From JAXLXE01 sp046328115 (lineage in GTDB: Bacteria > Chloroflexota > UBA6077 > JACCZL01), in the NCBI GenBank assembly GCA_046328115.1, contig JAXLXE010000001.1:3100001-3164000 (forward strand): 64,000 bases of DNA. The letters are read 5' to 3'. Shown here in pieces: positions 18,177 to 26,889 of the stretch (position 1 is its first letter; the number at the start of each line of letters is the position of its first letter). Below the pieces are notes generated by a model. It searched no databases. It had not been told where the DNA came from and saw nothing but the letters and a program-made list of their open reading frames with translations. Made by a program: the position numbers and the translations under genes.

Positions 18177-19289
18177 ATGGACGTTCCAGCCGAGGCGCCA
18201 GGCGCCGATGCACCGCTCCGCGTAGCGGTGGTTGGCTGCGGTTACTGGGGGCCCAACCTCATCCGCAACTTCGCGGCCTTACCCCAGGCCACCCTCGTGG
18301 CCGCCTGCGACCTGTCTCAAGAGCGGCTTCAGGCCATTGGCGCCCAGTATCCAGACATCCGCCTCACCACCAGCTACGCCGAGCTGCTCAACTCAGACGT
18401 GGACGCCATCGCCATCGCCACGCCCGTCCGCAGCCACTACCCGCTGGTCAAGCAGGCGCTCCAGGCCGGCAAGCACGTCCTGGTGGAGAAGCCGCTCACC
18501 GGTAACGTCGCGGACGGCATGGAGGTCGTGGAGCTCGCGGAGCGCAACGGTCTCATCCTGATGGTGGATCACACGTTCCTCTTCGAGCCCGCCGTCGAGG
18601 CCCTGCGTGATCTTGTCCAGAGCGGCGAGCTGGGCGACATCTGGCAGGTCTCTGCCGCCCGGCTCAACCTGGGGCTGATCCGCCCAGACGCCAACGTAGT
18701 CTGGGACCTGGCCCCGCACGACATCTCCATCCTGCTGGAGGTGCTTGGCGCCGACCCGCTCACCGTCAGCGCCCGCGGCGTGGCCCACGTGCAGCCCGGT
18801 ATCCCTGAGGTAGCGTATCTGGAGCTAGGCTTCCCCAAGAACGTCATGGCGCACGTCAACGTGAGCTGGCTGGAGCCCAGCAAGGTCCGCCGCATCACCA
18901 TCGTCGGCAGCCGCAAGATGGCCGTCTACAACGATACGCTGCCGGACAAACTGCGCGTGTTCGACCGCTCCGTCGTCGCCACCGAGACAGACGAGGGCAG
19001 CCGCGAGCTCTCCTACCGTTTTGGCGAGACCACCAGCGTCTCCCTGCCAAAGCTCGAGCCGCTCCGTCGCCAGGCCGCCCACTTCGTCGCCTGCATCCGT
19101 CAGGGTGAGACCCCCCGCGTCGACGGCCGCCAGGGCCTGCGGGTCGTTCAGATCCTTGAGCTGGCAGACAGATCACTCCACAACGGCGGACACCGCGAGA
19201 CCGTCGATGCAGACGCCACCCGCGTTAGCAAGATCTCGCCGTTCCCCAGAAGGGATCAGCGGCCCGGCCCCATCGCCGCGGCCCGCTAA
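18177..19289 (+). CDS. Gfo/Idh/MocA dehydrogenase, WbpB/WlbA-like
   Basis: About 370 residues. The N-terminal VAVVGCGYWGPNLIRN motif is the form seen in nucleotide-sugar 3-dehydrogenases such as WbpB/WlbA, and VLVEKPLT contains the catalytic Lys. With the DegT aminotransferase that follows and the LbH acyltransferase at the end of the locus it could form the route that oxidises, aminates and acetylates C3 of UDP-GlcNAcA. That assignment is inference from family and context. The ATG at 18177 follows ACGGGGGCAG; an ATG at 18099 overlapping the upstream stop (TGATG) would add 26 residues and cannot be excluded. Confidence 0.8.
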   Translation: MDVPAEAPGADAPLRVAVVGCGYWGPNLIRNFAALPQATLVAACDLSQERLQAIGAQYPDIRLTTSYAELLNSDVDAIAIATPVRSHYPLVKQALQAGKHVLVEKPLTGNVADGMEVVELAERNGLILMVDHTFLFEPAVEALRDLVQSGELGDIWQVSAARLNLGLIRPDANVVWDLAPHDISILLEVLGADPLTVSARGVAHVQPGIPEVAYLELGFPKNVMAHVNVSWLEPSKVRRITIVGSRKMAVYNDTLPDKLRVFDRSVVATETDEGSRELSYRFGETTSVSLPKLEPLRRQAAHFVACIRQGETPRVDGRQGLRVVQILELADRSLHNGGHRETVDADATRVSKISPFPRRDQRPGPIAAAR

Positions 19290-19448
19290 CTGTCCAGGAC
19301 GTCCACCAACCCGCGATAGCTCTGCCCAGCGAATCGCGCATTTGCGTGGCACGTCTTCAACATCGCAACCGTTCGACACAGAGAGACAACACAGAATCAC
19401 CGCGCAAAAACACCGCGCAAAGCGATCCACATGAGGGAGAAGGCCACC

Positions 19449-20585
19449 ATGGTGATGATGCAGCCCCGGGTCAAAATGGACGTGCCGCTCGTCGATCTCA
19501 AGGCCCAGTACCGAACCATCAAGTCTGAGGTCCTGGAGGCCGTCGAGGGCGTCTTCGACAGCATGCAGCTCTTCCTGGGACCCAACATGCGGGCCTTTGA
19601 AGAAGAGTTCGCCGCCTACTGCGGCGCCAATTACTGCGTCGGCGTGGGCTCCGGCACAGACGCGCTGGTGCTCGCCCTCCGCGCCGCGGGCGTCGGCCCG
19701 GGCCACGAGGTTATCACCGTCGCCCACACCTTCTTCGCGGGGGTGGAGGCCATCGCGCTGGCCGGCGCCACGCCCGTCTTCGTGGACATTGAGCCAGATA
19801 CCTACTGTCTCGATCCCCGTGGGCTGGAGGCCTACGTCACGGCCCGCACCAAGGCCATCATGCCCGTGCACCTCTGCGGCCAGCCCGCGGACATGTCGCC
19901 CATCCTCGAGGTGGCCCGCCGCCACAACCTGTTCGTCCTGGAGGACGCCTGCCAGGCCCACGGCGCCAGCTACGCCGGCCGGCGGACCGGCACCCTGGGT
20001 GACGCCGCCGCCTTCAGCTTCTACTGCTCCAAGAACCTGGGCGCCTACGGCGAGGGCGGCGCGCTGGTGACCAACGACGCCAACATCGCCTCGGCGGCAC
20101 GCCGCATCCGCGACCACGGCTCGGACAAGCGCTACGAGCACCTGGTCATCGGCACCAACGCCCGGCTGGACGAGGTCCAGGCCGCCATCCTGCGGGTCAA
20201 GCTGCGCCGGCTCGACGAGTGGAACGCCCGCCGCGCCGCCATCGCCGCCACGTACGACCTGATGCTGGCGGACAGCGGCGTCATCACCCCGGCCGTCGGC
20301 CACAGCCGCTCCCACGTCTACCACCTCTACGCCATCCAGGCCCCAGATCGCGACGCGCTCAAGGAGTACCTGGCTGAGCAGGGCATCGGCACCGGCATCC
20401 ACTACCCCATCCCCGGACACAAGCAGCCGGCCGCCCACCAGTGGACCGGCGGCACCCTCAGCCTCCCCGTCACGGAGCACGTCGTAGACCGCGTCCTCTC
20501 GCTCCCGCTCTACGCCGAGATGACCCACGACCAGATCGAGTACGTGGCCGAGCACGTCCACGAGTTCATGCGCGGCCGCCGCTAG
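19449..20585 (+). CDS. DegT/DnrJ/EryC1/StrS aminotransferase, WbpE-like
   Basis: About 378 residues of the PLP-dependent sugar aminotransferase family. Motifs in order: VPLVDLKAQY at the N-terminus, GVGSGTDALVLALRA, VITVAHTFFAGVEA, FVLEDACQAHGASY with the PLP-ring Asp, and SFYCSKNLGAYGEGGAL with the PLP-binding Lys. The TFF and YGEGGAL forms fit the WbpE/WlbC subfamily. It would convert a 3-keto nucleotide sugar to the 3-amino sugar using glutamate. The ATG at 19449 has GAGGGAGAAGG upstream; an earlier ATG at 19431 has none. The 159-bp upstream gap includes two copies of an 11-bp repeat (19397-19407, 19410-19420). Confidence 0.9.
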   Translation: MVMMQPRVKMDVPLVDLKAQYRTIKSEVLEAVEGVFDSMQLFLGPNMRAFEEEFAAYCGANYCVGVGSGTDALVLALRAAGVGPGHEVITVAHTFFAGVEAIALAGATPVFVDIEPDTYCLDPRGLEAYVTARTKAIMPVHLCGQPADMSPILEVARRHNLFVLEDACQAHGASYAGRRTGTLGDAAAFSFYCSKNLGAYGEGGALVTNDANIASAARRIRDHGSDKRYEHLVIGTNARLDEVQAAILRVKLRRLDEWNARRAAIAATYDLMLADSGVITPAVGHSRSHVYHLYAIQAPDRDALKEYLAEQGIGTGIHYPIPGHKQPAAHQWTGGTLSLPVTEHVVDRVLSLPLYAEMTHDQIEYVAEHVHEFMRGRR

Positions 20586-20607
20586 TCCAGGCTGCGCTAG
20601 AGCCGCC

Positions 20608-22074
20608 GTGGCCACCTCAATTCCAGGCGAACGCCTCGGCACCAGGCCGATCCAGCGCGGTGCCGCGCTGGATCGGCTCGTCCTGGCCAGCCTGGGAGCC
20701 GGCCTCGTGCTGGCCACCCTCACGGCAGTCCAGCCCATGTTGGCCGCTGCCGCCGCCGTGGGCATCCTGGCAACCGTCTGGATGGCCGGCACCCCCGCCC
20801 GCGGCGTCTACCTTCTCCTGTTCGCGCTGCCCCTCGCCGTGGGCCTCAACCGCGGCACCATCATTCCGATCCTCCGGCCGCACGAGGCGCTCACCATCCT
20901 GGTCACCGCCATCGTGGCCGTCTGGCTCATCCGCCGCCCGGCCGCACTCCGACCGCTGGCCATGGGGCCGGTGGATTACGCGTTCCTGGGCCTGCTCGTC
21001 ACCGGGTCCGTCCTGCCCCTCGCCGTCGTCATGTTCCGCGGCACGCCGCCATCCATTCAGGACGTCTTCCTGCTCCTGTCCATCCCAAAGCTGTACCTGC
21101 TGTACCGCCTGGTCCACGCCGCGGTGATGGGAGAACGAGCGCTCATCCTGACCGCGCGGCTGATGATCGGCGCCAGCGTCATCGTGGCCCTGATCGGCCT
21201 GCTCCAGATCCTGCGCCTCTTCAACGTGCCGGAGCTTCTGGCCACCTACTTCTCAGCGCCGCAGATCCGCGAGTCCCTCCTGGTCCGCCGCGCAACCTCC
21301 ACGCTGGGCGTGTGGCAGGCGCTCGCCGGCTACCTGGCACTCCACGCCGCCCTGGCCATCACGCTGTTGCCCACCACGGCCGGCCGTGGACCCTGGCGCG
21401 CCGCGCTCATCGGCGCCGCGCTGGTGGATATCGCCGGCGCACTCGCCACCGCCACGCTCACGGGTGTGGTGGGGCTGCTCATCGCCATGATCGGCGCGGC
21501 CTACGCCATCGGCCAGCTCAGGAGATTTGCGCTGGCCGCAATCCCGGTTGCGCTGCTCGCGGGAATCGCCGCCTGGCCTCTGGTAGAAGAGCGCATCGCC
21601 TACCAGTTCACAAGCTGGGGTGCGGACGGCATCATCCCCGTCACCTGGCAGTACCGCCTGTCCAACCTCGTCACCGTGTTCTGGCCCATCGTCCAGGACA
21701 ACCTGCTACTCGGCGTGGGCCCCAGCATCTCAGAAGATCTGGCCTGGCGGTATCCCGAGAACCAGCTCATGCTGCTGCTGTACCAGGGCGGCATCCCATA
21801 CGGCATCGCCTACCTCGTGTTTGGCGTGGTCGCGCTACGCGCCTGCCTTCGCGCCGCCCGCGCTACCGCCGGCACCGCCCGCGCCATCGGCCAGGCCGCC
21901 TTCCTGGGCTGGCTGCTCGTCTACATCCTGGGCCTGTTTGATCCTCACCTCACGCTCGCCGGCGAGGCAGAGGCCGTCTGGGCCCTCACCGCGCTGGCGA
22001 TAGGCGCCGCCGGCGACCGGCTCGCCGGCTCCCCGCCCTCCAAAACCCTCACCCCAGAACAGGAGCACTGCTGA
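20608..22074 (+). CDS. O-antigen ligase/polymerase (Wzy)-like membrane protein
   Basis: A 488-residue polytopic membrane protein, roughly 10-12 hydrophobic helices. The large hydrophilic stretch before the last helices (YQFTSWGADG to YPENQLMLLLYQGG) matches the long periplasmic loop of Wzy/WaaL-type proteins, and LGVGPSISEDLA resembles the ligase-family loop motif. It would polymerise lipid-linked repeat units outside the membrane. It starts with GTG 22 bp after the aminotransferase, and its stop overlaps the ATG of the next gene (TGATG), so it is part of the same operon. Confidence 0.78.
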   Translation: MATSIPGERLGTRPIQRGAALDRLVLASLGAGLVLATLTAVQPMLAAAAAVGILATVWMAGTPARGVYLLLFALPLAVGLNRGTIIPILRPHEALTILVTAIVAVWLIRRPAALRPLAMGPVDYAFLGLLVTGSVLPLAVVMFRGTPPSIQDVFLLLSIPKLYLLYRLVHAAVMGERALILTARLMIGASVIVALIGLLQILRLFNVPELLATYFSAPQIRESLLVRRATSTLGVWQALAGYLALHAALAITLLPTTAGRGPWRAALIGAALVDIAGALATATLTGVVGLLIAMIGAAYAIGQLRRFALAAIPVALLAGIAAWPLVEERIAYQFTSWGADGIIPVTWQYRLSNLVTVFWPIVQDNLLLGVGPSISEDLAWRYPENQLMLLLYQGGIPYGIAYLVFGVVALRACLRAARATAGTARAIGQAAFLGWLLVYILGLFDPHLTLAGEAEAVWALTALAIGAAGDRLAGSPPSKTLTPEQEHC

Positions 22075-23105
22075 TGTGGTTTCGCCGCGGCGCCACCATG
22101 ATCACCTGGGCACCCTACTCCGGCCGGAGCGAGGGCCTCGCCCAGAGCCTGGGCATCAACAACCACTTCGTCCACTTCCTCAGCTTCCAGCGCCCCTGGC
22201 TCGCCCCCCTCAAATACCCCCTCCAGGCAATCGTCACCCTGGCCATCCTCCTCCGCGAGCGCCCGGCCCTCGTCCTGTGCCAGAACCCACCCTTCGTCGC
22301 CCCGCTCGTGGCCTGGCTCTATTGCGCCCTCTCCGGCGCCCGCCTCGCCATAGACTCGCATTCCCAGGCCTATATCGTCCGCCGCTGGCGCTGGTCCCTC
22401 CCCATCCAGCGCTGGCTCTCGCGTCGCGCCGCGGCCACCATCGTCACCAATGAGCACCTCGCCAGCGGCATCCGCGCCTGGGATGCGCCAGTCCTCATCG
22501 CGCCTGACCCTCCCGTGCGCATGCCAGAGCTCGGCCCGCGCCTGGCACCCGCCACTCCCACCGTCGTCGTCATCAACACCTACGCCGAGGATGAGCCGGT
22601 GGCAGAGGTCATCGCCGCCGCTCGGACACTACCCCACGTCCACTTCGCCCTCACCGGCAACCCCAAGTACGCGCAGCCCGAATGGCTGGCAAATCTGCCG
22701 CCAAACGTCGAGCTCACCGGCTTCCTGCCCATGGATGACTACTACCGCCGCATCCGGGACGCAAGCGTGCTTATGGCCCTCACCACCCTGGACCACACCG
22801 TGCAGCGCGGCGGCTGGGAGGCGCTGGACCTGGGCCAGCCCCTGATCGTCTCGGACTGGCCCATTCTCCGCGAGTACTTCCGCGGCGGCACCCTCCACAC
22901 CGCAAACGACTCGGACTCCATCGCCCGCGCCGTCTCAGACGCCCTCGCCCACGAGTCAACCCTCCGCCAGGACATGCTCGTCTTCCGCGACGAGCGCCGC
23001 CGCGAGTGGCAGCGCGCCCAGGCCTCCATCGAACGATTGATCCCCGCCCAGGCGCCGCCACGCTCACCCCTGCGCGGCGCCATCGAGCAGCCGCGGCAGG
23101 CGTGA
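22074..23105 (+). CDS. Glycosyltransferase, GT4-like (GT-B fold)
   Basis: A 343-residue cytoplasmic or membrane-associated glycosyltransferase. An N-terminal domain with a hydrophobic stretch (PLKYPLQAIVTLAILL) and LVLCQNPPFVAPLVAWLY is followed by a linker and a C-terminal donor domain, where ANLPPNVELTGFLPMDDYYR and LDLGQPLIVSDWPILREYF match the GT4/GT1 donor site. The usual EX7E motif is not clearly present. It adds one sugar of the repeat unit; donor and acceptor are unknown. The ATG overlaps the polymerase stop, and its own stop overlaps the flippase start. Confidence 0.78.
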   Translation: MWFRRGATMITWAPYSGRSEGLAQSLGINNHFVHFLSFQRPWLAPLKYPLQAIVTLAILLRERPALVLCQNPPFVAPLVAWLYCALSGARLAIDSHSQAYIVRRWRWSLPIQRWLSRRAAATIVTNEHLASGIRAWDAPVLIAPDPPVRMPELGPRLAPATPTVVVINTYAEDEPVAEVIAAARTLPHVHFALTGNPKYAQPEWLANLPPNVELTGFLPMDDYYRRIRDASVLMALTTLDHTVQRGGWEALDLGQPLIVSDWPILREYFRGGTLHTANDSDSIARAVSDALAHESTLRQDMLVFRDERRREWQRAQASIERLIPAQAPPRSPLRGAIEQPRQA

Positions 23106-24400
23106 GCGGATACGTGGCGCGTCTCGCCCCAATCTCCATGAGCAGTCGGCTGGCCCGTTCACGATTGCTGGCAGACCTGGACCTCATCCAGAAGCTCGCC
23201 GTCACCGGTCTGGGCAACGCCGCCGGCCGTGGCCTCGGACTGGCCTTTGCCATCATCTCCGCCGGGCTGCTCACGGCTGAAGACTACGGCTCCGTCCGCT
23301 GGGCCATGAGCGTCGGCATGGTCGGCTCCATCCCGGCCACCGCCGGCGCCGCCGCCATCGCGCGCGCCGTCGCCGCTGCCGGCGATCCCGTGAGGCAGCG
23401 GACCGTCGCCACAGTTGGTCTGCTGCTCATGTCACTCGCCGCGTTGCTCTGCGGAGCCGTCACCGCGGCAGCGTTGATCGCCCTGGACCGACCCTGGATT
23501 GGCCCCGCCGCCGTCCTCCTGGGGATGACGCTGTTCGCCGCCGTGTTCAACGTCTGTCGGGGCGTCAGCGCGGCCGGCCGCATGGCCGCCCTCTACGCCG
23601 GCGGCAATGCCCTGGCGCTCGGCGTGCTCATCGTCGCCGGACTCGCCGGACTCGCCACCCCGCTGTTTGTGCTCGTCACCTACGCCGCGGCCTGGCTGCT
23701 GATCCTGTCCATGCTCGGGCCAATCCCCGCTCCCGCGCTGCGCGGCTGGCCCAGCGCCACTCGCGACATCTTCCGTACCTGGCTCCCGCTCATCCTCGCG
23801 CACGCCGCGTACACCGCCTGGACCTGGGGCGACATCGTGCTGGTGGAGGCCACGCTCGGTTCGGCCGCCGCCGGTGCCTACGGCCTCGCCAAAACCTTCG
23901 TCACCGTCTTCCTCCTGGTGCCAGAGACCGTTGCCATGCTGCTGATGCCACGCGTCGCGGCCTGGAGAGACCGCGCCGCCGGGCTCACGCGCGAGCTTCT
24001 GATCGTCTCCGGGCTGGTCTCTCTGATCCTGCTGGCCGGGCTGCTGCTGATCGTTCCCAGCCTGCTCCCGCTGTTCGGTGGGTCACGCTACCTGGCTGCC
24101 GTTGAGCTACTGCCCGGTCTGGGCATCGCCATGGCCCTTTACGCCCTCTACATGGTGCTGGAGGGCCACCTGGTCGGCATGGGACGGGCCGGCGCGCACG
24201 CTGCCGCCATGACCGCCATGGCCATCACCGGCCTGGCGCTCATCACACCCCTCGTCCAGCAGCTCGGCGCCGGCGGAGCCGGTTGGGCCATGGCCGCCAG
24301 CAGCGTGATCGGACTCGCGGCACTCACCATCGCCGCCCGGCGCGACACCCCTCCACTTCCGCCCAATCCGCCGCAATTGCGCAAAATTGTGTCTCCTTAA
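23102..24400 (+). CDS. Polysaccharide flippase (Wzx/MATE-like, MOP superfamily)
   Basis: About 432 residues with 12-14 hydrophobic helices. The opening KLAVTGLGNAAGRGLGLAFAIISAGLLTAEDYG is the standard first-helix region of Wzx/RfbX flippases, and LPLILAHAAYTAWTWGDIVLV in the middle matches the second half. It would translocate lipid-linked repeat units to the outer leaflet. The GTG at 23102 forms a GTGA overlap with the upstream gene; an ATG at 23138 is an alternative. Confidence 0.88.
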   Translation: MSGYVARLAPISMSSRLARSRLLADLDLIQKLAVTGLGNAAGRGLGLAFAIISAGLLTAEDYGSVRWAMSVGMVGSIPATAGAAAIARAVAAAGDPVRQRTVATVGLLLMSLAALLCGAVTAAALIALDRPWIGPAAVLLGMTLFAAVFNVCRGVSAAGRMAALYAGGNALALGVLIVAGLAGLATPLFVLVTYAAAWLLILSMLGPIPAPALRGWPSATRDIFRTWLPLILAHAAYTAWTWGDIVLVEATLGSAAAGAYGLAKTFVTVFLLVPETVAMLLMPRVAAWRDRAAGLTRELLIVSGLVSLILLAGLLLIVPSLLPLFGGSRYLAAVELLPGLGIAMALYALYMVLEGHLVGMGRAGAHAAAMTAMAITGLALITPLVQQLGAGGAGWAMAASSVIGLAALTIAARRDTPPLPPNPPQLRKIVSP

Positions 24401-24480
24401 CCGATGCCACGCCGTTTGATGTCTCAGGACAGCAACAACCGCGGGCGCCCCGGCGCCCCGGGCTTGAGGATCGCTCAACG

Positions 24481-26820
24481 ATGTGGAAGTGGAAGAACTA
24501 CCGTGGCAGCTCCAGTAATGGCGCGCCGGGGGGAGTAGCAAACACCATGCCTCAGATTCCACGCCGACAGGCACTCCGCCTCTGGGCTACCACCGCGGTG
24601 GTAGCCATGGCCGGCGCCGCGCTGGCCGGCCAGTCCACCGAGACCGCCGCCCAGGGCGCGCCCGCGCGGCGGCCCGATCCCACGCCCGGTCCCACGCCCG
24701 CCGCTGGCAGCCGCGCCCCAGCCGCGGCGCCCGCCAGCCGCGATCCAGACCTCACCATCGGCGATCCGCCCAGCAGCACGCCAGACAACATCGCCGCCGA
24801 GAATGCCCGCGCCGGCACCAAAGCCTGGCGCTCGCCCCAGCTCAACCGTACGGCCCAGCGGCGCGCTCGGTACCTGGAAGAGACCCCGGAGTCCATGCGG
24901 CGCCCGCGCACCCGCGGCGTCCAGGTGGACTTCTGGTCAGACACGCCCATCCGCGGCTACGCCAACCGCACCAGCATCAACCGCGGCGGCACCCTCACCG
25001 TCTACGTCAGCACCACCCGGCCAAAGTACGACTATGAGATCTACCGGTTCGGCTGGTACGGCGGCGACGGCGCTCGGCTCATCAGCACCGTCTACAACAA
25101 GACGGGCCAGAACCAGGCCGTGCCAGCGGCGGATGCCACCACCGGCCTGATCGCCTGCGGCTGGCAGTCCTCCTTCACCGTCAAAACCACTTCCAGCTGG
25201 GTCAGCGGCGTCTACGCCATCAAGCTCATCACGGACGCGGATGACATCCAGTACATCCCGTTCGTCGTCAGGGCGGACGGCACTCCCGCCGACATCGTGT
25301 ACGCCCTGCCGGTCACCACCTGGCAGGCCTACAACAACTGGGGCGGCAAGAGCTTGTACGACTACAACTCAAACGGCGGCAACCGCGCCTACAAAGTGTC
25401 GTACGACCGCCCCTTCGCCCTCTGGGATGGACTCGGCGGGCTATTTGACGGCGACTACCACATGATCCGCTTCCTGGAGAAGCAGGGCCTCAACCTTACC
25501 TACGTCACCAGTCACGACCTGCACACCACGCCCGGCCTCATGGCCAACCGCAAGGCGATGATCTCCGTCTGGCACGACGAGTACTGGTCCAAGGGCATGC
25601 GCGACAACGTCACGGCCTACCGTGACGCCGGCAAGCACCTGGCCTTCTTCGACTCGAACAACGTCTACTGGCAGATCCGCTTCGAGTCCTCCGCCGCCAC
25701 CGGCTCCAACCGCGTGCAGGTCTGTTACAAGGACCAGGCCCTGGACCCAATGAAGGCCACCAATCCCAGCCTGACCACCGTCACCTGGCGGGATCCGCTC
25801 ATCAATAAGCCAGAGAACGCCCTGCTCGGCGTCATGTATGACTCGCTGTTCCCCTGGGGTAGCAGCTACCCCTGGGTCGTCCAGAGCTCCGGCCACTGGA
25901 TCTACGCCAACACCGGCGTCGTAGATGGCACCCAGATCAACGGCCTCGTCGGCTACGAGTACGACGCGCTCGCCGCCAACGGACAGGCCCCCTCCGGCCT
26001 CACCACCCTGGCAATCTCACCCGTCGTCAACGAGTTCGGCCAGGCCGCCACCCACAACGCCTCCATCTACACCGCCGCGAGCGGCGCCATCGTCTTCTCC
26101 GCGGGCGCAAACTACTGGCCGTGGAAGGTAGACGACAACGAGCTGCTCACTTACGGAGCGGACGCCCGCGTCCAGCAGATGACCATCAACCTGCTCGCGA
26201 AGTTCGCCTCCGCCGCGCCAAATCCCACGCCAACGCCCACCGGCACCGCCACATCCACGCCCACCGCTGGCCCCAGCAGCACGCCAACGGCCACTGCCAC
26301 CAGTACCGCCACGCCCACCAATACTCCCACGCCTGTGCCAACGGCCACGCCGCAGACGCAGCAGGTGCTGTTCAACTGGGAGACGGCCGGCAACACTGAG
26401 GGCTGGCAGGCCGGCTGGGCCAGCACCACCTCCGCCGTAGCGCAGTCATCAACTGTCGCCAAGCTCGGCGCCGGCTCCCTGCGCATCCCGGTGGCATTCG
26501 TCAACTCCGGCTTCAACAGTGGCGGCGCCATCTACTATCCAAACCCATACGCCAACTGGGCCAGCCTCGGCACCGCCATCAAGCTCTGGGTCTTCCTCCC
26601 AGCAGGCGCGCCCGTCAACCTCGGCGCCTCCCTCTTCGTCCAGTCCGGCTCCGGTTGGACCTGGCAGGAGGGCCCGTGGACCACGCTGGTGCCCGGTCAA
26701 TGGACGCTGGTCACCTGGAGCGGCGCACCCCTCACAGACGTGCGATCCCTCGGCATCCAGGTGGGGGGAAGCTCGCCCTTCACGGGTGACATCCACATCG
26801 ACCAGTACATGGTCCAGTAG
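24481..26820 (+). CDS. Exported N,N-dimethylformamidase-beta-like protein with Thr/Pro linker and C-terminal carbohydrate-binding-like domain
   Basis: About 779 residues. A Tat-type signal (RRQALRLW at about residues 27-34, then a hydrophobic stretch) is followed by a region of about 400 residues resembling the C-terminal domain of N,N-dimethylformamidase beta subunit (FGWYGGDGARL, WQAYNNWGGKSLYDY, HDEYWSKGMRD, NVYWQIRFE). A Thr/Pro/Ala-rich linker (about 580-625) leads to a C-terminal beta-sandwich-like module (FNWETAGNTEGWQ...DIHIDQYMVQ) that looks like a carbohydrate-binding jelly roll. The activity is not known; the locus suggests a glycan substrate. I took the ATG at 24481, whose first six codons match those of the diguanylate cyclase gene exactly; the ATG at 24547 (GGGGGGAG upstream) is equally possible. 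Confidence 0.75.
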   Translation: MWKWKNYRGSSSNGAPGGVANTMPQIPRRQALRLWATTAVVAMAGAALAGQSTETAAQGAPARRPDPTPGPTPAAGSRAPAAAPASRDPDLTIGDPPSSTPDNIAAENARAGTKAWRSPQLNRTAQRRARYLEETPESMRRPRTRGVQVDFWSDTPIRGYANRTSINRGGTLTVYVSTTRPKYDYEIYRFGWYGGDGARLISTVYNKTGQNQAVPAADATTGLIACGWQSSFTVKTTSSWVSGVYAIKLITDADDIQYIPFVVRADGTPADIVYALPVTTWQAYNNWGGKSLYDYNSNGGNRAYKVSYDRPFALWDGLGGLFDGDYHMIRFLEKQGLNLTYVTSHDLHTTPGLMANRKAMISVWHDEYWSKGMRDNVTAYRDAGKHLAFFDSNNVYWQIRFESSAATGSNRVQVCYKDQALDPMKATNPSLTTVTWRDPLINKPENALLGVMYDSLFPWGSSYPWVVQSSGHWIYANTGVVDGTQINGLVGYEYDALAANGQAPSGLTTLAISPVVNEFGQAATHNASIYTAASGAIVFSAGANYWPWKVDDNELLTYGADARVQQMTINLLAKFASAAPNPTPTPTGTATSTPTAGPSSTPTATATSTATPTNTPTPVPTATPQTQQVLFNWETAGNTEGWQAGWASTTSAVAQSSTVAKLGAGSLRIPVAFVNSGFNSGGAIYYPNPYANWASLGTAIKLWVFLPAGAPVNLGASLFVQSGSGWTWQEGPWTTLVPGQWTLVTWSGAPLTDVRSLGIQVGGSSPFTGDIHIDQYMVQ

Positions 26821-26889
26821 CAGCATGGCAGCACCTGAAGTGACGCGTATCACCAACGAACAATCTGGCCCAGGGGGGAGGGACCACGC

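Noticed and set aside
19173..20792. 539-residue minus-strand open frame opposite the aminotransferase
   Set aside because: Antisense shadow of a well-supported DegT/WbpE-like gene; Gly/Val/Asp-rich, no recognised motif.
26218..26360. Thr/Pro-rich stretch as a possible separate repeat element
   Set aside because: It is irregular at DNA level and encodes a typical linker between two domains of one exported protein.
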